A stretch of DNA of 64,000 bases from Trebonia kvetii. Lineage in GTDB: Bacteria > Actinomycetota > Actinomycetes > Streptosporangiales > Streptosporangiaceae. The position numbers and the translations under genes were made by a program. Where the stretch lies: contig NZ_RPFW01000011.1 in assembly GCF_007827045.1 (NCBI RefSeq), forward strand, positions 62,001 to 126,000. The letters are read 5' to 3'. The notes under the pieces are model-generated. The model saw nothing but the letters and a program-made list of their open reading frames with translations, was not told the DNA's origin and did not search any database. Below, piece after piece: positions 15,711 to 23,277 of this stretch; position 1 is the stretch's first letter, and every line of letters starts with the position of its first letter.

Positions 15711-16889
15711 ATGCCTGTCGAGTTCATCGGCATGATCGGTACCAAAGACCAGTCGGAAATCAGGCACGCCGCGGGGCCGGTCATCGACCGCGACTACGTC
15801 CGCCGGTTCTCCCGCGCCCATGAGGACGCCGGCTTTGACCGGGTGCTGATCGGCTACGCCTCAACGCAGCCCGACGGCACTCAGGTGGCCGCCTACGCCG
15901 CGGCGCACACCGAGCGGCTCGGCTTCCTCGTCGCGCACCGCCCGGGCTTCGTCGCCCCCACGCTCGCCGCCCGCACCTTCGCCACCCTGGACCAGTTCAC
16001 CGGGGGCAGGATCGCGGTGCACATCATCACCGGCGGCAGCAACAGCGAGCAGCGCCATGACGGCGACTTCCTAACCAAGGACGAGCGGTACGCCCGCACC
16101 GACGAGTACCTGGACATCGTCAAACTGGCCTGGACCAGCGACGAGCGGTTCAGCTACGACGGCAAGTACTACCAGGTCGAGGACTTCGTCTCCTACGTGA
16201 AGTCCGATCAGCAGCCGCGGATCAGGCTGTACTTCGGCGGCTCGTCCGAGGCGGCCTACCGGGTCGGCGGCAAGCACGCCGACACGTTCGCGCTGTGGGG
16301 CGAGCCGCTCGCGGAGACCAAGCAGCAGATCGACTCGGTCAACGCGGCCGCCGACGCGGCCGGCCGCGGTGACGTGCCGGGCATCTCCGTCTCCTTCCGC
16401 CCGATCCTCGGTCCCACCGAGGAACTGGCCTGGGAGCGGGCGCACCGCATCCTTGAGACCACCAAGGAGAACATCGAGGCGTTCCGCGCGCAGTGGGGCA
16501 CCAAGACGTGGCCGCTCGGCGGCGACCAGCCGGAGAACGTCGGCTCACAGCGGCTGCTCGCCGCCGCAGCCAAGGGCGAACTGCACGACCGCGCGCTGTG
16601 GACCCCGCTGGCCGCCGCCACCGGCGCGGGCGGCAACTCCACCGCGCTTGTCGGCACCCCGGAGACCGTCGCCCAGGCGCTGCTCGACTACGTGGACATC
16701 GGCGCGACCACGCTGCTGATCCGCGGCTACGACCCGTACGACGACGCGATCGACTACGGCCGTTACCTGCTGCCCATCGTCCGGGAGGAGGTCGCCAAGC
16801 GCGACGCCGAGCGGGCCGCGGCGGCGAAGGCCACCGCGCAGGCGGACGCGCGGGCCGCAGCCGCCAACGCGCAGGCGGTGTCCGCATGA
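15711..16889 (+). CDS. LLM-class flavin monooxygenase, SsuD (alkanesulfonate)-like
   Basis: Bacterial luciferase-like TIM-barrel monooxygenase (392 aa) that uses reduced FMN from a partner reductase, which is not encoded nearby. Similarity is to the SsuD branch: EFIGMIGTKD at the start, FTGGRIAVHIITGGS, the GDFLTKDERYARTDEYL substrate-lid region, and LYFGGSSEAA. SsuD enzymes release sulfite from alkanesulfonates, fitting a sulfur- or carbon-scavenging role for the upstream importer. The ATG at 15711 has aaggaagg 10 nt before it. The C-terminus is an Ala/Lys-rich helix (from about residue 365). Its end overlaps the next monooxygenase gene by 4 nt. Confidence 0.88.
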   Translation: MPVEFIGMIGTKDQSEIRHAAGPVIDRDYVRRFSRAHEDAGFDRVLIGYASTQPDGTQVAAYAAAHTERLGFLVAHRPGFVAPTLAARTFATLDQFTGGRIAVHIITGGSNSEQRHDGDFLTKDERYARTDEYLDIVKLAWTSDERFSYDGKYYQVEDFVSYVKSDQQPRIRLYFGGSSEAAYRVGGKHADTFALWGEPLAETKQQIDSVNAAADAAGRGDVPGISVSFRPILGPTEELAWERAHRILETTKENIEAFRAQWGTKTWPLGGDQPENVGSQRLLAAAAKGELHDRALWTPLAAATGAGGNSTALVGTPETVAQALLDYVDIGATTLLIRGYDPYDDAIDYGRYLLPIVREEVAKRDAERAAAAKATAQADARAAAANAQAVSA

Positions 16890-18253
16890 GCGCGGTCAAG
16901 CAGCGTCAGCTCAAGCTCGGCGCCGTCACCTACGGCACCGGCGGGCCCGGCCAGCCGTACCTGTGGCTTGACGAGGACATCCCGGTCGACGCCAGCGTGG
17001 ACATCAACTGGTACATCGAGCAGGCCAGGCTCGCCGAGGAGGCGAAGTTCGACCTGATCTTCATCGTCGACAGCCAGTTCATCACCGCCGACTCGCCGCC
17101 GCACTACCTCAACAGGCTCGAGCCGCTCACCCTGCTGTCGGCCCTCGCGGTCACCACCAAGCACCTGGGCCTCGTCGCGACGATGACCACCTCCTACAAC
17201 GACCCGTTCAACATCGCCCGCCGGCTCGCCTCGCTTGAGCTGATCTCCGGCGGCAGGTCGGGCTGGAACGTGGTGACAAGCGGCGACGCGGGCGCGGCGG
17301 CCAACTTCTCCCGCGCGGAGCACTTCGACTACGACACCAGGTACGCCCGCGGCCTGGAGTTCGTCCAGGTCGCCCAGGGCCTGTGGGACTCCTACGAGGC
17401 GGACGCGTTCCCCCGCGACCGCGCGTCGCGGACGTTCCTCGACCCGACCAGGCAGCACCAGCTCAACCACAAGGGCGAGCACTTCCAGGTGACGGGACCG
17501 CTCAACGTGTCCCGCTCGCCGCAGGGCCAGCCGGTCATCTTCCAGGCAGGCGACTCCGACCAGGGCCGGGACCTGGGCGCCACGATCGGCGAGGGGATCT
17601 TCACCCACGCCGCCACGATCGAGCAGGGCCAGGCGTTCTACAACGACCTCAAGGGCCGCGCCGCCGTCAAGGGCCGCGACCCGCAGGAGATCGTCATCAT
17701 GCCCGGCGTGTCGGTGTACATCGGCGACACCGACAAGGAAGCCCGCGAGATCGAGCTTGACCTGCAGACCAGGGACCGCGACTTCGACCGCGCCCTGGCG
17801 GAGCTCGGCCGCCCGTTCGCCTGGCACGACTTCCGCCAGTACGACCTAGACGCGCCATTCCCGCAGCAGGCACTCGTGCACGCCGAGCGCGGCTTCCGCA
17901 CCAACGCCGAGCACATCGCCAAGCTGGCCGCGGACAACGGCTTCACGCTGCGCCAGACCGTGGAGTTCATCTCCGCGCCACGGCCCACAGCGTTCGCCGG
18001 CGCTCCGACCACGGTCGCCGATCAGATCCAGCGCTGGTTCGAGGCCCGCGCGCTCGACGGACTTAACGTCGGCGTCGGCCATCCCGCCCAGTGGCGCCGC
18101 TTCCGCGAGGAGGTCGTGCCGATCCTCCAGGAGCGCGGCATCGTCCGCACCGAGTACGAGGCCAGCACGTTGCGCGGCAACCTCGGCCTGCCGGTACCGG
18201 AGAATCGCCACACCAAGGCGCGCGAGCAGGAGGTCGCCCTGCTCAGAATCTGA
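16886..18253 (+). CDS. NtaA/SnaA/DszA-family FMN-dependent monooxygenase
   Basis: 455-aa flavin monooxygenase of the NtaA/DszA/SnaA group, which attacks C-N or C-S bonds of substrates such as nitrilotriacetate or dibenzothiophene sulfone. Recognisable blocks: LGAVTYGTGG at the start, EPLTLLSALAVTTKHLGLVAT, GGRSGWNVVTS (about residues 125-135), HKGEHFQVTGPLNVSRSPQG and QAGDSDQGRDLGA. The ATG at 16886 overlaps the preceding TGA. Two different LLM enzymes behind one importer suggest two successive oxidations of the same imported compound; the compound itself is not identifiable. Confidence 0.88.
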   Translation: MSAVKQRQLKLGAVTYGTGGPGQPYLWLDEDIPVDASVDINWYIEQARLAEEAKFDLIFIVDSQFITADSPPHYLNRLEPLTLLSALAVTTKHLGLVATMTTSYNDPFNIARRLASLELISGGRSGWNVVTSGDAGAAANFSRAEHFDYDTRYARGLEFVQVAQGLWDSYEADAFPRDRASRTFLDPTRQHQLNHKGEHFQVTGPLNVSRSPQGQPVIFQAGDSDQGRDLGATIGEGIFTHAATIEQGQAFYNDLKGRAAVKGRDPQEIVIMPGVSVYIGDTDKEAREIELDLQTRDRDFDRALAELGRPFAWHDFRQYDLDAPFPQQALVHAERGFRTNAEHIAKLAADNGFTLRQTVEFISAPRPTAFAGAPTTVADQIQRWFEARALDGLNVGVGHPAQWRRFREEVVPILQERGIVRTEYEASTLRGNLGLPVPENRHTKAREQEVALLRI

Positions 18254-18272
18254 CAGGCGGGGCGCCGGCGTG

Positions 18273-18695
18273 CTAGGCGTCGCCGGCCGCCACCGTCAGG
18301 TCGTGCCCCGCCGTGCTGTCGACGTGGTCCGGGATGTCGCCCTCGTGCCGGTCGCCGGTGGTCACCGTCCCGGACGGCTCGAACATCAGGATGGCGCCGC
18401 CGGTAGAAGACGGCTTGTGCTCGACGCCCCGCGGCACCACGAAGATATCGCCGGCGCTCAGGTGCACCGTCCGCTCCGTGCCGTCCTCGCGCAGGGACAC
18501 GTCGAAGGTTCCGTCGATGACGAGGAAGAATTCGTCGGTGTGCTCGTGCACGTGCCAGACGTGCTCGCCGCTGGCATGCGCGATACGGACGTCGTAGTCG
18601 TTGACCCGGCCGACGATCCGCGGGCTGTAGATGTCGCTGAAGGAGGCCAGCGCCTGGCTCAGGCTGACCGGCGGGTTGACTCGTGCGTTCGCCAT
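18273..18695 (-). CDS. Cupin domain protein
   Basis: About 140 aa with a single cupin barrel: HVWHVHEHTDEFFLVIDGTF (metal histidines and Glu) and GDIFVVPRGVEHKPSS (motif 2). Such proteins resemble mannose-6-phosphate isomerase-like cupins; the role is open. The start is uncertain: MANARVNPP at 18695 is preferred, with upstream ATGs at 18707 and 18725 possible. Convergent with the monooxygenase operon (19-bp gap) and divergent from the MOSC gene. Confidence 0.8.
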   Translation of the reverse strand: MANARVNPPVSLSQALASFSDIYSPRIVGRVNDYDVRIAHASGEHVWHVHEHTDEFFLVIDGTFDVSLREDGTERTVHLSAGDIFVVPRGVEHKPSSTGGAILMFEPSGTVTTGDRHEGDIPDHVDSTAGHDLTVAAGDA

Positions 18696-18799
18696 ACTCG
18701 CGAGCATCGCACGGCCCTGCGACATTCTGGTGAACGAGACTGCCAGGGCGGCCGGTTACCGAGATGCCGTCAGGACGCCCGAGATGCGAATATTGGTCT

Positions 18800-19627
18800 A
18801 TGTCACTTCAACTCACCGACATCTGGCGGTATCCGGTCAAGTCATGCCGCGGTGAGCGGCTCGCCGAGGCGCGGGTGGAGCCGTGGGGCCTGGCAGGCGA
18901 CCGCCGGTGGATGGTGGTGGACACCGAGGGCAACCCGGTCACCGCGCGCGAGCACCCGCGCATGCTGCTGATCACGCCCCAGCTCGACGGCGGCGACAAG
19001 ATCACGCTGTCCAGTCCTGACCTGCCCGACCTGGTGGTCCCCGTCCCGTCCGGCGCGGACTTGGTCCCGGCCAACGTGTGGGGAGCAGACCTGCTCGCCA
19101 GCCCGGCGGGCGACGAGGCGGCCGCGTGGCTGACCGGCATCATCGGCGAGCCGGTGCGCCTGGTCTACCTTGACGACCCGACACGGCGCCCGATCCGCCC
19201 CGATTACAGTGACCCCGGCGACCGGGTATCACTCGCCGACGCGTTCCCGCTGCTGCTGACCACCGAGGAATCCCTGGTGTCGCTGAACGGCTGGATCGCC
19301 GATGGCCCGAAAGCGGAGGAGGGCCCGGTCCCCATGCGCCGCTTCCGCCCCAGCGTCGTGGTCTCCGGCGCCGAGGCGTGGGCCGAGGACGGCTGGCGCC
19401 GCCTGCGCATCGGCCCCGTCACCTTCCGGTCCGTCAAGGGCTGTGACCGCTGTGTCCTCACCACCATCAACCCCGACACCGCCGCCAAGGGCCATGAACC
19501 GATCACCACCCTGGCCCGCCACCGCTGCTGGGACGGCAAGGTCTGGTTCGGCGTCAACCTCATCCCCGACAACCACGGTCCCGACGCTGTACTCCATCCC
19601 GGCGACCCCGTAGAGATCTTGGAATAG
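18800..19627 (+). CDS. MOSC domain-containing protein
   Basis: 275 aa: an N-terminal MOSC beta-barrel (LTDIWRYPVKSCRGERLAEA, GDRRWMVVD) followed by the MOSC domain with FRPSVVVSGAEAWAEDGWRR and the near-C-terminal CDRCVLTTINPDT, whose Cys matches the metal/sulfur-binding Cys of the mARC/YcbX group. Relatives are molybdenum-cofactor enzymes reducing N-hydroxylated compounds. The ATG at 18800 is chosen for the MSLQLTDIWRYPVKS family start. Single gene. Confidence 0.87.
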   Translation: MSLQLTDIWRYPVKSCRGERLAEARVEPWGLAGDRRWMVVDTEGNPVTAREHPRMLLITPQLDGGDKITLSSPDLPDLVVPVPSGADLVPANVWGADLLASPAGDEAAAWLTGIIGEPVRLVYLDDPTRRPIRPDYSDPGDRVSLADAFPLLLTTEESLVSLNGWIADGPKAEEGPVPMRRFRPSVVVSGAEAWAEDGWRRLRIGPVTFRSVKGCDRCVLTTINPDTAAKGHEPITTLARHRCWDGKVWFGVNLIPDNHGPDAVLHPGDPVEILE

Positions 19628-19644
19628 CCGCCCGCGAGACCGGG

Positions 19645-19932
19645 TCAGCTGCCGTCCGCGTCCCGGTCATCGTGGTCTGCCGAATCGTCCAGTTCCTCGG
19701 CCAGGCCCGCGCCGCGCTCCGCCGCCGGGGCGCCGATGTCCCAGGCAGACCCCTCGACGGCGGGCAGGCCGCCGATGATGGGAACGACAGAACCGTCCTC
19801 GCCGACAGTCTCGCCAGTGGTGGTCAAGTACCCAGGGTCTTCGTCGGGCGGAGAGCTGTCCGGTTCCTGCTCCCGCGACTGACCCGGGTCTTCGGCCTGC
19901 GGCTTCGCACCGGTCGCGTCATTGTCGGTCAC
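19645..19932 (-). CDS. Small acidic hypothetical protein
   Basis: 95 aa from the GTG at 19932, strongly acidic and Pro/Gly-rich (EDPGQSREQEPDSSPPDEDP, ending DDSADHDDRDADGS), with no hydrophobic core or known motif; probably disordered. A TTG at 20004 would extend it but overlaps the upstream gene. It sits 28 bp downstream of the YbjQ-like gene on the same strand, so co-transcription is likely. Function not recognised. Confidence 0.55.
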   Translation of the reverse strand: MTDNDATGAKPQAEDPGQSREQEPDSSPPDEDPGYLTTTGETVGEDGSVVPIIGGLPAVEGSAWDIGAPAAERGAGLAEELDDSADHDDRDADGS

Positions 19933-19960
19933 AAACCGGGGATACCCGGTCACGCGGCTC

Positions 19961-20863
19961 TTAAAGGTTACGGGCCCAGACCGGCTGATAGGGCGGCGTG
20001 CCAAGCGGTGTGACCGTCACCACCGGCCCGGCAGGGGGACGGTCAGCCCGGGAGAAGCTGACGATGGCGGTACCGATCAGCGTGACCTCCACGATGTGGT
20101 CGCGCCGGCCCACCGCTACCGGGCAGTCTCGAACATGAGCGTGCATCTGCATGCCCGCGATCACCGCGCCCTCAGCGCCGAGCCGCCTGATGTCGTCTTC
20201 CAGCCGGTGCCTAGCGCCCCGCCGGGCCCGGTTCACCATCGCGGTCCAGCCGGCCATCTCGGCGTTGCCTGACCACGGGCGGGCCTGCCGGACGGTCGCC
20301 CGGTCGTCGTGCAGTGCCCCGATCGCGATGCCGTGCGCCAGCCCGGCCGGGATCCAGCCCGACATCACGAGCCGCGCGAAGTCCTGCCCGGACACGCCGG
20401 CGATGAAGGGACGCCGCGGCCTGACCGCGTTGCCGGTGGCGCGGACCGCGGTCCCGGCCACCGTGAACCCAAGCCCGCCGAAGACAAAGGGCCCGCGCGA
20501 AAACCGGACCCCTACCACCCCGTGACCGCCAAGCGCGTCGCATTGCGCCGCCATCCGATCAACGGCCGTCCGCCGGGCCTGATACATGGCCTCGACCAGC
20601 GGCCCGAACCCGTCCGGATCGCCAACCTCGGGACCTTGGGCGGCCGGCGGCACCGGCATCCCGTCGTCAGGCGCTGCCGCACCCGGGCACTGGGACCCGC
20701 CGGCATAGTCGGCCGCGTAGACGGCGGCACCGAACACCTGCCCGACCGGGGTGAAGCCCACGCCGCCGACGGCCGCCAGTTCCTGGCAGGTCAGCACCGA
20801 CCCCCAGGTGCCGCCGGAGGAGGAACCCGCGGCCTGTTCCGCCGCGGACCGTTCGTCGCTCAC
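19961..20863 (-). CDS. YbjQ-like heavy-metal-binding domain protein
   Basis: 300 aa with two diverged copies of the YbjQ/DUF74 pattern: GGHGVVGVRFSRG...AGTAVRA (about residues 112-145) and GAVIAGMQMHAHVRDC...EVTLIGTAIVSF (about 233-270). The family forms pentameric beta-barrels of unknown role despite the heavy-metal-binding name. The GTG at 20863 (MSDERSAAEQ) is preferred over a 20926 start, which would extend into the divergent gene's control region. Divergent from a two-gene small-protein module. Confidence 0.75.
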   Translation of the reverse strand: MSDERSAAEQAAGSSSGGTWGSVLTCQELAAVGGVGFTPVGQVFGAAVYAADYAGGSQCPGAAAPDDGMPVPPAAQGPEVGDPDGFGPLVEAMYQARRTAVDRMAAQCDALGGHGVVGVRFSRGPFVFGGLGFTVAGTAVRATGNAVRPRRPFIAGVSGQDFARLVMSGWIPAGLAHGIAIGALHDDRATVRQARPWSGNAEMAGWTAMVNRARRGARHRLEDDIRRLGAEGAVIAGMQMHAHVRDCPVAVGRRDHIVEVTLIGTAIVSFSRADRPPAGPVVTVTPLGTPPYQPVWARNL

Positions 20864-20900
20864 TCTTTCGAGCCTATTCCGCGTGGTGTTGAATTGCGTC

Positions 20901-21248
20901 ATGGGTGCCAGGCTGCTTGAGATCACGGACCTGCTGTGGCCGGTGGACAGCCGCGGTGCGCCCGTGCCGGCGATGAAGGCGGATGTGCTGAACGCGCTGC
21001 GGGGGCGCGGCCAGCGTGGCGCCGCCGCGATCGTGTCGGCGATCCCGGCTGCTGCGGGGATCTTGGACCCGGCCTACGTCGATGCTCTCGGCCTGCGGGT
21101 GCACCTCGAGTTGCAGCGGCTCGGCGAGGAGCTGGCACTGGGCAAGGACCCGGTGACCGCCTCCGCGGCAGTCCTGTCGGCGATCGCGGTACTCGGGGCG
21201 GAGCCGCTCGCCGGCCGACTCTGGTACACGACGAAAGACCGGCCATGA
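20901..21248 (+). CDS. Small unrecognised protein, first of a two-gene module
   Basis: 115 aa from the ATG at 20901, mainly helical in appearance (VLNALRGRGQRGAAAIVSAI, RVHLELQRLGEELALG), beginning MGARLLEITDLLWPVD and ending GRLWYTTKDRP. No signal peptide, membrane helix or known catalytic motif. It overlaps the next gene as ATGA. The tight coupling suggests that the two products work as a pair. Function unknown. Confidence 0.7.
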   Translation: MGARLLEITDLLWPVDSRGAPVPAMKADVLNALRGRGQRGAAAIVSAIPAAAGILDPAYVDALGLRVHLELQRLGEELALGKDPVTASAAVLSAIAVLGAEPLAGRLWYTTKDRP

Positions 21249-21565
21249 AGGTATCGGCCCTGTTTGACCCCGAGCCGCGAACGTGGGGCCTGCGCGGTGA
21301 CCCCTACCTGTGGCAGGACCTGCGCGCGCACCTGGCCGGCCGGGACATCCCGGCCTCGGCCGGCGAGCTGACCGATCTCCCGCACGAGGCGTTCCGCGAG
21401 CTTGTCGGTACCGACCTCGCCAGCGACCCGGCCACCTCGGTGCACCGGGACCAGTACGCACACGGCGGCATGTCCAGCGGGATGATCAGCCTCGACACCT
21501 GGCGCCAGCGGTTGATGCCCATGCTCGCCGAGCGGGCAACGACCCGGCTGTCCGGCCAGCCGTAG
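21245..21565 (+). CDS. Small unrecognised protein, second of a two-gene module
   Basis: 106 aa from the ATG at 21245: MKVSALFDPEPRTWGLRGDP, then YLWQDLRAHL, LPHEAFRELV, a polar YAHGGMSSGMISLDTWRQ block and RLMPMLAERA. Conserved-looking aromatic and Gly positions suggest a compact globular domain. From memory, similar short proteins occur in other actinomycetes, but I cannot name a family. Translationally coupled to the gene before it. Confidence 0.7.
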   Translation: MKVSALFDPEPRTWGLRGDPYLWQDLRAHLAGRDIPASAGELTDLPHEAFRELVGTDLASDPATSVHRDQYAHGGMSSGMISLDTWRQRLMPMLAERATTRLSGQP

Positions 21566-21619
21566 CCGGGCCGGCCAGGGTAACCGGGCCGGCGTGCCCT
21601 TGCCGCCCCCGGCATCACC

Positions 21620-21751
21620 GTGGACCAGCTCCGGCGCTGTTCGCCGCCGCCGGTCATCTGCGACGAATGCGCGCACCGCGACTACTGGCGCACCCCCGGG
21701 AACGGTACCCGGCTGGTCATGGTCCACCAGGTCAATCGCGGCCCACGGTGA
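21620..21751 (+). CDS. Possible 43-aa microprotein with CxxC
   Basis: GTG start at 21620; the product contains VICDECAHRDYWRTPG, a CxxC pair followed by aromatic residues as in small zinc-ribbon fragments. No clear ribosome-binding site. It may be the 3' remnant of a longer gene. Confidence 0.3.
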   Translation: MDQLRRCSPPPVICDECAHRDYWRTPGNGTRLVMVHQVNRGPR

Positions 21752-21755
21752 TGAG

Positions 21756-21857
21756 ATGGCGGGCAGGCAGAGATGGCCGGCGGTGCCGCCGGGCCGTGCA
21801 GGCCTCGAACGCTACACCGCCGCGCTCCGCACGCTACTGGACCAGGCGAACCCATGA
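21756..21857 (+). CDS. Possible 33-aa microprotein
   Basis: ATG at 21756, 4 nt after the preceding small frame; the product ends GLERYTAALRTLLDQANP, an amphipathic helix-like stretch. Protein-like composition but too short to judge. Confidence 0.25.
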   Translation: MAGRQRWPAVPPGRAGLERYTAALRTLLDQANP

Positions 21858-21966
21858 GGCGGTACCGGCTGGCCAGCGTCCTGCCCGCGGGGGATGATGA
21901 GGTTGCGGGTGCTCGGGAAGTTGTCCGGGCGGCCCCGTTGTCACGTCGGCTGGCTTGTCGGGTGGG

Positions 21967-22743
21967 GTGAGTGACCTGGTGTACGGTACGGCGCTGGTCC
22001 GGGCGCCTAGCGGCAGGCTGGCCGAGGGGATCGTCACCCATGTCGCCCGCTCCGCGGTCGATGTCGCCCTGGCCAGGGAGCAGCATGCCGCCTATGCGGC
22101 GGCGCTGGCGGCCGCCGGCTGGGAGATCGGGCAGGTGCCTGCCGCGGAGGACTGCCCGGACTCGGTGTTCGTCGAGGACACCGTGGTGGTGGTCGAGGAC
22201 CTGGCGGTGTTGACCCGGCCGGGCGCTGTCGCCCGCCGGGCCGAAGTCGGCGGGACCGCCGGGACGGTTGCGTCGCTGGGCTTGCGCACGGCGGAGATCA
22301 CCGATCCGGGGACGCTGGACGGGGGTGACGTACTGCAGGCCGGGACCACGGTGTATGTCGGGCGCGGCGGGCGGACCAACGCCGAGGGCATCCGCCAGCT
22401 GCGCGCCCTGCTAGCCCCGCTTGGCCGCACGGTGGTCGCCGTGCCGCTCGGGCGGGTGCTGCACCTGAAGTCGGCGGTGACCGCCCTGCCCGACGGTACC
22501 TTCCTGCTCATGCCGCACCTGGTGCCGGCCGACCTGTTCCCCGCGGTGCGCCCGGTGGAGGAGGAAAGCGGCTGTCACGTCGTGCCGCTTGGCGGCGACC
22601 GGGTGATGATCGCCGCGTCCGCCCCGCGCACCGCCGCGCTGATCGAAGACCTCGGCTTCACCCCCGTCGTGGCGGACATCACCGAGTTCGAGAAACTCGA
22701 AGGCTGCGTGACCTGCCTGAGCGTGCTGCTGCCCGCACGCTGA
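21967..22743 (+). CDS. ddaH: N(G),N(G)-dimethylarginine dimethylaminohydrolase
   Basis: Predicted DDAH of the arginine-modifying pentein fold, 258 aa, hydrolysing asymmetric (di)methylarginine to citrulline and an amine. The catalytic set is visible: CPDSVFVEDTVVV (substrate Asp/Glu), LDGGDVLQ, LHLKSAVTALPDG (catalytic His near residue 162) and C-terminal EGCVTCLSVLLP (nucleophile Cys). The GTG at 21967 gives MSDLVYGTALVRAP, the usual family start; a TTG at 21955 is possible. Sits alone on the plus strand; the next gene is convergent 11 bp away. Confidence 0.88.
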   Translation: MSDLVYGTALVRAPSGRLAEGIVTHVARSAVDVALAREQHAAYAAALAAAGWEIGQVPAAEDCPDSVFVEDTVVVVEDLAVLTRPGAVARRAEVGGTAGTVASLGLRTAEITDPGTLDGGDVLQAGTTVYVGRGGRTNAEGIRQLRALLAPLGRTVVAVPLGRVLHLKSAVTALPDGTFLLMPHLVPADLFPAVRPVEEESGCHVVPLGGDRVMIAASAPRTAALIEDLGFTPVVADITEFEKLEGCVTCLSVLLPAR

Positions 22744-22754
22744 AAGGATCGCGC

Positions 22755-23267
22755 TCACCCAACGGCGTCGAGAGCGGCGGCCAGCCCGTTGAGCTGCAGC
22801 TGCGTGCTGCCCTTCAGGTGCGCCACATCCTGCGCGCCATCCTCGGAATACGCCAGGAACACGTACTGCTCGGAATGACGCAGCCGGGTACCTGCCCCGG
22901 ATGCAAGCGGGGACAGCTCAACCGTGACAAGCGACACCCAGCGCCGCACTTCGTTCAGCACCAGCTCATAGCCGAACACCAGCCGCGAGCCGGGCACCAC
23001 GTCCCAGAACACCGACCGATAGGAAACCCGCTCCTCGGGCCCAAGATCGCCGAGCGGCGCAAACACGCCGCGCGACTCCTCGCCCCCGCCGACCCGGAAG
23101 TCGAGCGAATGGAAAGCACGGGAAGGGTCGCCGGGAATCCGGAACCAGCGCCGCCGCAGGGAAACGTCCGCGTACGCGGCGAAGACATTGTCCGAGGATG
23201 CCGCCAGGTCCCGCTGCACGGCAAATGAGCCGTGCAGCGGGACCTGGCCAAGCGAAGTCGCGGACAA
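22755..23267 (-). CDS. SRPBCC (AHSA1-type) family protein
   Basis: 170-aa START/Bet v1-like protein of the AHSA1 group: FAVQRDLAASSDNVFAAYAD at the start of the fold, RRRWFRIPGDPS, and GAGTRLRHSEQYVF near the end. Such proteins bind hydrophobic ligands; no enzymatic residue can be assigned. The start appears to be TTG (23267), with gaggg upstream. The first codons lie inside a perfect 46-nt inverted repeat (23203-23248), whose left half duplicates part of the domain's own coding sequence in reverse. It ends 11 bp from ddaH, convergent, and follows the oligopeptidase on the plus side. Confidence 0.83.
   Translation of the reverse strand: MSATSLGQVPLHGSFAVQRDLAASSDNVFAAYADVSLRRRWFRIPGDPSRAFHSLDFRVGGGEESRGVFAPLGDLGPEERVSYRSVFWDVVPGSRLVFGYELVLNEVRRWVSLVTVELSPLASGAGTRLRHSEQYVFLAYSEDGAQDVAHLKGSTQLQLNGLAAALDAVG
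23203..23248. repeat. Perfect 20-bp inverted repeat inside a coding start
   Basis: Left arm 23203-23222 (gccaggtcccgctgcacggc), 6-nt loop aaatga, right arm 23229-23248, its exact reverse complement. It covers codons 7-21 of the SRPBCC gene. As RNA it would form a very stable hairpin just after the start codon. Confidence 0.9.
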
Positions 23268-23277
23268 GGCAGAACCC

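Larger units (their letters stand above)
21566..21966. other. 401-bp region with only tiny coupled reading frames
   Basis: No normal-sized gene. A 43-codon frame with a CDEC zinc-ribbon-like pair (21620-21751), a 33-codon frame (21756-21857) and a 38-codon frame (21854-21970) follow each other with near-zero spacing. They could be real small genes belonging to the upstream module or the debris of a decayed one. Confidence 0.4.
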
